DNA from: Nymphaea colorata
Lineage: Eukaryota; Streptophyta; Magnoliopsida; Nymphaeales; Nymphaeaceae
Direction: 5' to 3'
Assembly (NCBI RefSeq): GCF_008831285.2
Contig: NC_045140.1
Coordinates: 13,621,036 to 13,685,035 of the forward strand
DNA: 64,000 bases
Under the pieces are notes generated by a model, which was not told the DNA's origin, did not search any database, and worked only from the letters and a program-made list of their open reading frames with translations. Each line of letters starts with the position of its first letter. Positions within the stretch are counted from its first letter, which is position 1. Position numbers and translations under genes: made by a program. This document shows positions 25,146 through 35,325 of the stretch, piece by piece.

Positions 25146-26487
25146 CTGTAAAAAGCAAGTCATCAATTAGCGCAAATGCAACACAAAAGGTTAGGTAGCT
25201 TCAGATGCACAAGTTTATATCACATTCAAAAACACGTATAAATATACATCCATGTGTGTAACAGAAGCAGCAAAACAAACCTAAACAAGTAAAGTAAATC
25301 ATAAATTGGCATTATAATCTTGAATTGAACGTAGGAGATGAAATTCTGCATGAAAACTTTTCAATCCATCCACCAACTACAGAAAGGCTTCATATGCAGA
25401 CCCTACAGGACAAGATTTACTAAAACCAATTGATTTCCGATGATTTATTCAGCAGGCAAACCAAGTGTACAAGACTGAGTCCATGACTCGCCTCAGTTCC
25501 AATATGAGCTTATTGACTGCCATCAGCAACTAGGTTGCTGACATCATCAAGCAACAGGTTATTTGAGGCTTGGCTAGATAGATAAATTTCCTAGGAGTGC
25601 CCAGCTATTGATGAATGATGATGCTGAAAGGATAAGATGACGACTAGGTCTCACACACTCACACACAGAGGCAAATGAATTTCCACAAAACAGCTTAGTT
25701 TGTACCTTGTAGATTAATTATGAAATGCCTAGCCTGCCAGAAACTAGCTTCTTAGATAAACATATCAACATCAAAAGGCTTGATAAACATATCAACATCA
25801 AAAGGCACACAACTATAGGAAAAGAGAAAATCCACTACTAAGAAAAATATCATAAAGTTCAGTTGAGTTTAAGAACTCTTCATCAACTTTTTCTTTTCAT
25901 GTCCTTAAAATCTAAAAATGATTTCCATTAAACAGTTCCATGCCTGCGGAACAAATCCGTTGAATCTGCTCTACAAATGAGGAGAAAGTCATTTTTATGA
26001 GTTCTTCTAGACCTGCAGAAGTACTAAGAACACTTACCCACGTATGTTTAACTGAGTGGAGAAGTTTTGGAGCTCACAATGAGAACAATCATGCACTTAA
26101 GTTCATTGAACTATATAAGCTTGTAGTTCAGCTCAAGCTTATTTATTTCAGGCATAAGTGGAAAATTTTTAGCCTCAAGAATATTTCTCCGTTCTTACAT
26201 CAACTTAATTCCCAAACTCCCAGGAACAGCATAACATGATAAAGATGATCAGTCGTACGGCTCATACATGTGCCATATGAACATATGGAACAGAAAAGAG
26301 CCATTTTTCTTCTAGAAGCAGTATATTACAAGAAGGCAACTTGTGAAGGATCAGAAACTTGGAGCTAGTTAAAGAGAGTTTATAAAAAGTGCTCTAATTA
26401 GATCAAAGATTTATAGCAAGGATGAAAGTACCATCAAATCACAATTATTAGCACCAGGAGGAAAAAGAAGAACCCCTAAATTTGTAC

Positions 26488-26645
26488 CTTTTGCCAATTA
26501 TTATTGCAACAATCAAACAGAGGGCATAAACAACATCATCCTTCTGAATCTTAGGCAGATGTTTCACCATAATATAATCCTCCTTTAGCTTAGGCCCATA
26601 CTCAGGAAGAAAAGACAATTTTGAGGCCTCCAGAAATCTGGAGAC
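26488..26645 (-). CDS. Second candidate exon of unidentified gene
   Basis: A 158-bp minus-strand stretch with an acceptor-like TTTTAG before it and an AAAAG/GTACAA donor-like end encodes FLPEYGPKLKEDYIMVKHLP followed by KIQKDDVVYAL. It does not match the callose synthase residues that should follow the exon at 26998-27112. Its splice phase does not fit the exon at 24973-25145, so the two may not be adjacent in one transcript. The family is unknown. Confidence 0.35.
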
Positions 26646-27789
26646 CTAAAATTCATAAATTCTATGGTTACTTTTTGCATAAGACAGAGAATAGAAGATG
26701 CAAGCCGGTCAAATTTATCAAAGCATATGGGTTAAAAAATCACATCTAAAAGTCAATATGAACTACAAAGGGTTATATGCAGAAGGTATTCAATTCAAAC
26801 TCAATCAAAATGGGTAAAACAGGTTCCATATGGATTTGGAAACTAAAGAAAGTCGCATCCAAACATGATGAAAAAAGTAAAACAAGCGATTAAGCATGAA
26901 TCTGGTTTTGCCCCTTAACCCAGATGAAAAAGTAAAAGGAAACCAGTTGATCTCATAAAATAAATTTTGTCACAGAAAAAAGAAATGGCTTACATACATG
27001 ATGAAAAATGTAACATAACCACTCAGGCAAGAATTTGATGTTTGCAGCTTGCCCCCAGATCAAGAAGCACAAGGAAATCAGTGTTATCTTCTTCTCCTTG
27101 CTGAGATCCAGACTACAAAACAGGACAAAGATTTATCATTTACTCATGAAACAGTGCTTTATGCACTAACATAGAACAACTCAAACTTGCATACTTGTTC
27201 CATGCAGGATGAATACCCAAATAGTTGCACCAACTCATGTAGTTTTGAAGTGACTTTGTGAAGACCTTGTCAACAGCAGCCTCATCCAATTTCTGCACAA
27301 AGGGAGAAAATAACACTCTATGAGAACCACTTATGCGCTCCCAGAGGTACGCAAAAAGCACATGCTTTGTCCTTGCAGAGTAGTGTAACTGAAAGTTGAA
27401 AAACTAGTAATTATAAATCAACACCAAGTAAAAACTTCCAAAAAACTGCCATCTAACAAAAGAATTCATTGCCAAAAAAAAATACTTTAATCAGATATTA
27501 ATTTCCATGGCAGGCACACAAATATTAGATGTTTCTAACACATTAACAAAAAGAGGCAAAAAGATACAACAAAGAGGGTGCACCTTTAAAAGAGCAAGAA
27601 CCTGCAGTTGAAGACAAGATAATGCAAGAAAGAAACCACAAACAAGCAGAGAATTTTAATTGCGATAAGAACATGCGGCTGAATGTCTTAAATAAGACTT
27701 CTGCTAGAAATGAAAGCAAAGGCACACAAGATATGCATCAGTCAAACACTTATCAAGTGTGCTAATATCATGGTAAAGGCACCTAAGAA

Positions 27790-29003
27790 CTATGTCACAA
27801 GGATTCGGCTACCAGGCCGCCACACCCGCACTGAAGTGGATGTGGGTGAGTCGATGGGTGCAGCCCGACATGGCACTAGACACAGTTAACGTGTGTCCAA
27901 TGCAGTTTGCCGCACCTGTTGTAAAAGATGGCGTGTCGAAGACACACCCGACTCGGGTCAACAATGAGCCGAGTGCAGTCAGGACATGCGGAGGACAAAT
28001 ATGTCCTCTTTTAACGATTTTTTTTTAAACTTGAAAATCAAAACCTTTGTCGACCAAGGGTTTTATTCTCTCGTATTAGGGCTTCGTTGAAGCCCTTCAG
28101 ATTCCCGACGGCCGACGAAGGCTACTGGTCCTGCGCTTGGTGAGAATCGCGTTTCCAATGCCCAACAAAGATTTCCGGTCAATCGTCTTCTTTCCAACAT
28201 CCTCAAACTCGTCGGCGAACACTAGCTTACGGGCGCTCATTCCTCGTTGGTTGATTTTTTGATGCCTACCTTACTGGTCCAATCCCTCTATGCCACAGGG
28301 CTTCCTCGACATTCGCTTGGTTCAGGTAGGTGCATTCAACTCTCTCATCAACTGATGCCCTTCACACTATTTCTACCGGATTTCACGCCGACACCAACCT
28401 ACTGGTTAGACGACGGGTTTCCCATCCCCACACCGCAACTAGACATTCCCAACATTCAATTGAAAATCCCCATGCTGATTTATCCATTTCCCCAATTATT
28501 GCCGATTCCCTTTTTTGAACATTCCAGTGACTCAACTGATTTCCGACGATTTTTTTGTTTTTCCGCTGTCATCAACTCATCCTATGCTATTCTATATTTT
28601 TTTTCTATCTTTCTATTTGTAGCATTTTTTATTTTTGTTCATAAGAATGTTTCCAACAGATTTTCCTTTTGTTGTGCCTTGCTGATTTTTTATTTTTGTT
28701 TCTATCTTTCTATTCTTTAATGTTGTTATTCCTTCTGATGATTTTGCTGATGATATTGATTTTAGTGAAAGAACTGAATGATTAGAATGATGAATAGATT
28801 AAGACAAGAATGATGATTTTTTTTTTTTTTGTAATTGTTGAATCTGTTGATGGAACAATCCTTAAAACTCTAATGATCTAATCCTTGTTGATTGGTAGTG
28901 GTTATTTGTTAATTTTTATTAAAATTTTTCTGATATATATATATATATGTCTCACATCGAAGGTTTTTTGGACCTTGCCGCATCCCGCACTCATGTGACA
29001 TTG
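27790..29003. mobile_element. Non-autonomous hAT element in callose synthase intron
   Basis: The 1,214-bp insert is flanked by the 8-bp direct repeat cctaagaa (27782-27789 and 29004-29011). Its ends are CTATGTCAC (left) and CAATGTCAC (reverse complement of right). The terminal 200 bp contain cacccgactcg and gccgcacct motifs like those of hAT1, and its right end (ccgcactcatgtgacat) closely parallels that of hAT1. No transposase remains; the ORFs at 28247-28720 are not recognisable. It sits in the intron between callose synthase exons F and G. Confidence 0.88.
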
Positions 29004-30244
29004 CCTAAGAAGCACCACGGGTAAGTGGTAATATACTAACATCACAAGTCAGCATTCAAAGCAAGTAGCTAAGATCACAATAAAGAGGCATGAGGTGCAA
29101 ACGGCTGGATCTGGGTCAACAAAGTGTATAACCCTATGTCGCAACTCTGGTTCAAGCTCATGGATGCAGCATATGCATTGTGTCGACATGGGTGTTGTCC
29201 CATCTTGCGGCATTTGTGTGACAATGATAAAAACCTATCTTCTAATACCATTTAAATATTAGGAGACATTTAAGTGGTCAGTTTTGATTATTTCCAATGA
29301 AAGTGTGTATATTTTAGGTAGCATCTAGTTATTATTTTATTATGTTTATGCAATCCATGTTTGTGATTTTGTATGTTACATATCTAAGTTTGGAGCCAAC
29401 CACTACCGGTTACATATGCATTTTACAACATTGATTAGAGAATATGGAACTGGTGAAGTACTAAAAAGATCAAGATGACATATCATGTTTGATAGGCACA
29501 AACTCCAAAACATACTAAACCAAGCTACCTTATAGTTTACACAAAATTTTTCATTTTCAGAAACCATGAAATCATTTATAGAAGTGTGGTCTGCGGAAGG
29601 GAAATGTGAAAAGGAGGGAAACCAAAATATATTATATAAATGCTTGGACAATAGTAAAGAACCTAAAGAAATGACAGTAAAAAATAAGCACTTCTCAGTT
29701 TACAGATTAGAAGTACAGAGCCACATAGCAATAGTTTTTCTCTTTTAGTTCGAGTTCCTACAAAACATTGCAGGCATTATGATTCAGACAAAATATTGGA
29801 TCATTTTGCACTAACTGTATGTGTCTGAACACATTAACAAAAAAACATGGATATCATATGTTGCACACAAGATAGGCATGCATAGTGGCCCCAACAGCCA
29901 TATTAATGAATTTCTTTTTCCAACACGTGGTGTGTTAGCAGACAATGAAACAATAAGTTGTCCACATAAACATTGTTAAATACTTGTTAAATACTTTTAG
30001 AAGTTGATTAGAGATATTAGGCAGCAAGCATGCATAGGTTGGACAGCTCCACTCAACGTCAACTATGCTGGAAAACGAGGCAAACTGAAACTAATCTTGA
30101 CTCCAACGATGCTGCACAAAAGAAAATCTGAAACCAGTCTACACCACTTGACTTCAACGATGTTCCCCCTCCGTATGATTTCAATGCTGCCAATAAAACA
30201 TACCTCTAAATGTGAAGATCCATGAGGCAGAACTGAACCAAGCA

Positions 30245-30382
30245 GATCAACACACCCTTGTCGACGGCCTGACCTTCTTCCACGACAACAACATACACAA
30301 TGACATCAGATTTGATCAGCATAACCTTATCGATGGCCTGACCTTCTTCCACGGCAGCCAGATTCACAACGACATCAGATTT
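30245..30382. repeat. 69-bp tandem duplication
   Basis: Units 30245-30313 and 30314-30382 both read gatca..c...cctt.tcga.ggcctgaccttcttccac and end cgacatcagattt or similar. They lie in the leader of the copia remnant and are followed by a poly-T run (about 30380-30399). Confidence 0.85.
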
Positions 30383-30600
30383 TTTTTTTTTTTTTTTTTG
30401 CAACTCAAAGTCTTCAATCAGCAACACCAGGGTGCTAATCACGTCTCTACATGTTAAACATGATTAGCCCCTTTTCACCAACCAATTTGATTGCTCCTTT
30501 TGCAATCAGCAGTGATTTCAGACGTGAAACCCTAGCTGACGGGAAAGATGAGAAAGGAGGAAGGGAGGGAAGGAGCGTGGAACCCTAAATCCCTAGGGCC

Positions 30601-30615
30601 GTCGCTCTGATACCA
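30601..30615 (-). promoter_or_regulatory. tRNA-iMet primer binding site
   Basis: Minus strand TGGTATCAGAGCGAC directly abuts the LTR ending ACA at 30616. It is the standard reverse-transcription priming site of plant LTR retrotransposons. Confidence 0.85.
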
Positions 30616-30639
30616 TGTTCAGTATGGGAGGAAGAAAGG

Positions 30640-30640
<1 letters not shown>

Positions 30641-30676
<36 letters not shown>
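30641..30676. repeat. (GA)n microsatellite in copia LTR
   Basis: About 17 GA repeats within the LTR at 30616-30836, near its 3' end on the minus strand. Similar GA/CT tracts occur in the same place in the LTRs at 34901-35325, 39859-40279 and 59340-59519. Confidence 0.95.
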
Positions 30677-30683
<7 letters not shown>

Positions 30684-31375
30684 CATTCTAAATCTCATTC
30701 ATGTAACCCTAACTCATATTAAAAGAGATTAGGGTATTAACAACTTTACAAAATTAGTCCACTAGAAATAAGAAAGCAATAAAGTGGACCCTTCCAACTT
30801 TCTAAACCTCTAATCAACTTCTAAAAGTATTTAACAAACATAAAAGATGGTCACTAAAAATATTTCTGTAAAACACATAAAAGATTACATTTTCAAGTGG
30901 ATAATTAGCAACTCAAAATACCCTGATATCAACCACACAAGCAAAAGATGCACATAGCAAAGCTAATTACTGGAAAAGGAAAGAAATGATTGCCACCTAC
31001 TGGTTCAATTTCTCCCAGAATTCCTAGACGACTTTGTGCATAAGCCAACAGGAGAATAACATGCTCACGTTGATTGCCCACATTGTCTTTCTGCATACAG
31101 GAAGCAGGAATTTTGCAAAAAGGAAGAGGAACAACAATCTCATAGATTAAGGAACATACAAACTAAATAGGGATACAATGAGATATCAACAGCAAAAGAT
31201 AATAGAAAACCAGAGTTTTTGGAAAAGTTATTTTGCACCTTGGTAGCGGTCACTAAAAAAAATATTTTCAATAAGGTTATGAAACAACAAACTTAGCATG
31301 GGACACAGCCAAAAAGCTAATTTTCGGCAAGCCTTCCCAGGAATATAGATGCTTTAAAAAATTTAACTTGAAACA

Positions 31376-31377
<2 letters not shown>

Positions 31378-31429
<52 letters not shown>
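31378..31429. repeat. (TA)n microsatellite in callose synthase intron
   Basis: About 26 TA repeats in the intron between exons E and F. The ORF read across it is an artefact. Confidence 0.95.
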
Positions 31430-31432
<3 letters not shown>

Positions 31433-32374
31433 AACAACAGATCTTGGTTAGACAAACCCATTAAAAAAATACAAATAATATCATTATATCTATGTACCAT
31501 CAGGTCTTTTGAAAACAATATATTACTTCGTTGTAAATAACATTGAAGCCAATTTCCTATCGATGCTGTGATGTTGCAAAAAATGTCAGTCACATCTGCA
31601 GCCACACATTACCTAAGAGAAAAAATCTGGCAAAACTAAATCTTGTAAAGAAGGCTGAAATGTTTGTAACATAACCTCATCAAAGATGTACATAACCAGA
31701 GATGATAGAGTTCCAGATATGATAGAATTTCATCAGGACCAACCTGAAATCCAAATACATGCTGCAAAAGATCTAGTATGTCTGCAGTCCTTGTTGCTCG
31801 CACAGAGAAGGTATTAGGAAACTTTGGTAATCCACTGTGGTATCTAAGTGCCGAAATAGCAGCTTTAACCTGGCAATAGGTATAAAGAAGCCAATCAAAG
31901 ATGTTCCCCAGACAAAATATTCAAGTTTCCACGATCTTTTACCTCAGGAAAAGAAACAATCATATTTGTTGAAGATGGAGAATCCAATGGCACAATGTTA
32001 TAAGCAACTAGATCTTCTGACATTGCAGCATCTGATTTCATAACCCTTTTCAACTGGAGAAAAATGAATCTTTCGTTATAAAGGCCAAGAAAGCAAAGGG
32101 AAAAGAATAATTCAAACAGGAGCACGAGAAATGGAACATAATGGCTTTCAGATAAACAAAAACACAGACTGCACTTGATAATTAGAAAAGCAAAAGATCA
32201 GCATTTTGGAGTTCATTATTAACCAGTACTACCAATGAAAATTTAAAGAACCAACCTCTTCAGGAATTAACTTGTCTGCATCTTCTGGGGATACTTCCTT
32301 ACTGAGCTGTTCAACAACCGCTCCAAGAACTTTCAATGTTGCCAAAACCCTCTTTCTTTTCAGGCTTCTGCGTT

Positions 32375-33810
32375 CTAACATGGATTAACAATAAAACAGT
32401 AAGTTAACATATATCGTGGGATGGGCAATCATATGATATGCAGATTTTAGTTATAAATAGAACCTCCGCAAAAACATAGCACAACATCTTGTATAAATTA
32501 AAGAAAAATCATTTAGCCATGTAGTGACAACAGCAGGCACAAGGACCCTAAAGACTACTAAACTAGTTTACAAGCTAAGGCCATCACTTTCACCAAAATA
32601 TGGTAAAAGGACCTATAGCACTTTTTTACAATATTATCAAAAGAAAAAAATCATAAGCTCATTACATATAAAAGAAACAAAAACGAAGACAAAGTCATTT
32701 CAATATGTAATATATGAATTATATAGACATGTAAAAGTATTTTGATTCTATGGTAATAAATAACACCACGATAATGGTATGACATTTTTTACAATGTTGC
32801 AGTACGTGAACGTTATTATCAGATTGTTTTTAAAGTACCTAGGAAAATTTTTGAAATATCAAACCTTTTGGTCATTTTAACACTCTAAGCTATTCAAAAG
32901 ACTAAGCTACTGAAATATTGTGAAGATGTCAACCCTATCCCAATCATAAAGAGCAACCGCCAAGAGTTGTGCAACTAAAAGCAGGCTCATGCACCAAACT
33001 AGGGACAGAGGCAGCCCATACTAAGAATAAAGAAGGAAATTTTGCATTTTTACTTGAATAACTTTTGCTGTCCTTATCCCATCTTCTTCTAGGTTAGTTG
33101 GGGCAAGGGAGATTTGAAATCCCTATCCTCTTCTGTTCTTCTACTTTTCCTGCTTACGTTTTTCCATTATTCTACTACTTCCTTCTCCTCCTATGTTTAT
33201 TATTCTTCGTCCTTTTTCTTTTTTCTATTCTCTTTTCTCTTTTATTTGTATTAAAAGGGCTGACCAGTTTCCAGCAAATTCCGACCATGGCCTTTTTAGA
33301 AGTATGTCACCGTAGGCTATCAATCACTTTTGACCACACAGCCAAATGTTCAGGGTTGGACCCTCTTCTAAAATGTTAACAAGATAATGCAGGTAACAGA
33401 AAAATTCATGGGAAGAATCCTTTTCTTCGTTACATTTTCCAGATTTCCTCAACATTACCTAGATTTATGCCACATGGATGTGGCACTAGAAACAGGAAGC
33501 AACATCATTCTTGGGATTCAAAATGTAATTTGCATAGGCTATACAGTGTCGAGTCAAAAAGAAGAATCTGTCAAACAGCCCTAGGCATCATGAACTGCAT
33601 ATCTCGAAACAGCAGCATCTAAGAGTTTGAGACCGCCAGGTTTATGTATTTGTATTTGCATGTTCGCAGCTTTGGTGGTTACCATTATAACTAACAGGGA
33701 AAAAAGGCATCACTTTGCATTTCATAACAGAATGGAACAGACAGTCATGGAAGTTTCACAGTAGATATAGAAAGCAGAAGGTTGTGAACAATGTTAAGTT
33801 TGATTCATAC
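32375..33810. other. Callose synthase intron B-C, no other gene
   Basis: The intron separating exons B and C is about 1.4 kb long. The plus-strand ORFs here (33098-33379, 33387-33584) have no domains. No mobile element ends could be placed, although the pyrimidine-rich stretch at 33100-33250 may be foreign. Confidence 0.6.
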
Positions 33811-34200
33811 TCGCCAAGGTTGCCGCTGAAAGCACCAGATTCTCTCAACCTCAATTCTTCCTCCTGTAACTCATCTATTTTGTGTTTTTCCCTGTATAGC
33901 TTGTAAAACTCCTGCAAACGGGCAATATCCTGGGTCCTATCTATGACTCTGCTTCTCGTTTGGCAAATTTTTGCTAGAAAAATAAAAATGGAGAGCTGTA
34001 AATTGATTTTGAAAACAGAACACACATCAGAGCTTTGGAAAAGTTCATCTCAAGGATAACTCGAGAGAGTAAAAAATAAAAGTTTGCTACTAAAAAAGGT
34101 GAAGAAAAAGAGATAAAGATTTATAAGCTACTTAAAAAATATAAATTAAAGGCTCAAAGTAGATGACATAAACATTAGCTTTAAATATGTTAGTCTAACT

Positions 34201-34698
34201 AAATGACTTAAAAGTCATAAACATTCATGTACCTTGACAACTGACAGGAGACCAGTTTTGAATTGCAAGACACCCCTTCCTTCACTATCAGGATCCAAGT
34301 TCCGCGCCAACGAATATGCATGTTCACATACTGCATAACAATTCCACAGCTCGTATGTTAGATATTTGACAACACAAAGTAAGCAAAACAGTGACCTATT
34401 CTTGATTAATACCAGGCACCATGTGAGTCAAAGGAGAATTAAAGTTCACAGAGCTAATTATCTTCTCTCAATGTGTAAAAGGACAAGTACTCAAGCTAAG
34501 CAGCTATTGCCACGAAAAAAGTTTATCACTATCCTTTTACCGGTTTGATCACATTCGACAAAGTCTTACATTACAAAACCAAAGATATCATTAACAGCCT
34601 AACAGGTCTTCTTTGCATGATTTATTCAAGCAACTCTGCATACAAATCAATGAATTAGAAGAAGGAAAAACTGAGGTGCAGACATGGATACCAATGTC
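34201..34698 (-). repeat. Segment X: exon A with flanking intron, copy 1
   Basis: This 498-bp block contains exon A and its upstream intron and ends with atgtc directly at the start of LTR1. A second copy lies at 46603-47100. By eye I count four substitutions and no gaps between them. In this copy exon A keeps the family-like residues NLDPDSEG and GLLSVVK. Confidence 0.92.
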
Positions 34699-34900
34699 TG
34701 TAACGCCCGTCATATTGTTGGGCAAGTCGGGTCGGATCGGGACCCAGACCCGGACCCTAGCCCCACGCGAGGCGTTTGGGCAGAGTGGGTCGGGTCAGGG
34801 TCCAGACCCAGACCCTAGCCCCACGCGAGGGAGCCCGACGCCGTCTCTCCTCCCTCGCTTTCTCTTCTCCTTCGTTTTCCTCTTACCGTCTCCTCCTTAC

Positions 34901-34957
34901 TGATAGAAATCTAGCACCAATATCTGTAACCAGAAAACATCACTCACGCAGGAAGAT

Positions 34958-35009
<52 letters not shown>

Positions 35010-35325
35010 TGAAAACAAGAAGAAACTGAGGAGAAGAAGCCGTAGCCAAAATGGTTTGCACAGCCTCTATTTATAATCCCATTTCTAGAATTCTACGAGT
35101 CTCCAATCGTAGAATCCTAGGAGATTTCACAAGCTCCAAGGACATTAATTACATCATAGAAACCTAAGAGACTTCACATATTACAAGGATATTAACTACA
35201 ACATAGAATCCTAGGAGACTCTTCACATGTTACAAGGACATTAAATATCTTAACACATTCTACAAGGAGGTGGAATCCTAAGAGACTCCTCTTCAACGTG
35301 CTGGTGAAGGATTTATATTTTAACA
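34901..35325 (-). repeat. 3' LTR of copia1
   Basis: Minus strand TGTTAAAATATAAATCC to CTATCA. It contains a TATA-type box (minus TATAAATAG, about 35069-35077) and a GA tract at 34964-35007. The polyprotein stop codon TAA lies in its first six bases (35320-35322). Confidence 0.95.

Larger units (their letters stand above)
29985..30836 (-). mobile_element. Rearranged copia remnant with inverted LTR tips
   Basis: A 221-bp LTR on the minus strand (30616-30836, starts TGTTAAATACTTTTAG, ends ACTGAACA) is followed directly by the primer site TGGTATCAGAGCGAC (30601-30615) and an untranslated leader. Instead of a second direct LTR, the other end (29985-30013) carries the first 29 bases of the LTR in opposite orientation, giving the whole unit inverted termini. 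No gag or pol is present and no target duplication was found. It lies in the callose synthase intron between exons F and G. Confidence 0.7.
26998..34330 (-). pseudogene. Callose synthase (GSL, CalS9-like) fragment
   Basis: Eight minus-strand exons, A-H, follow the N-terminal cytosolic region of plant callose synthases, membrane 1,3-beta-glucan synthases. They are A 34233-34330 (GRGVLQFKTGLLSVVK), B 33811-33973 (IARLQEFYKLYREKHK, LRESGAFSGNLG), C 32256-32374 (KRVLATLKVLGAVVEQL), D 31943-32053 (SDAAMSEDLVAYNIVPLD), E 31744-31869 (GLPKFPNTFSVRATRTADIL), F 31001-31090 (NQREHVILLLAYAQSRLG), G 27195-27292 (KLDEAAVDKVFTKSLQNYM) and H 26998-27112 (KEKKITLISLCFLIWGQAAN). All have GT-AG borders, and most join in phase. 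Exon B lacks one base after KFAKREA, causing a frameshift and immediate TAG; exon C seems to carry one extra base at its start. No exon for the earlier N-terminus, transmembrane segments or glucan synthase domain was found, so about 270 residues of a protein of about 1,900 remain. Confidence 0.85.

Noticed and set aside
28247-28720. 157-aa ORF in the non-autonomous hAT
   Set aside because: No domain, hydrophobic low-complexity C-terminus and no relation to transposase; probably chance.
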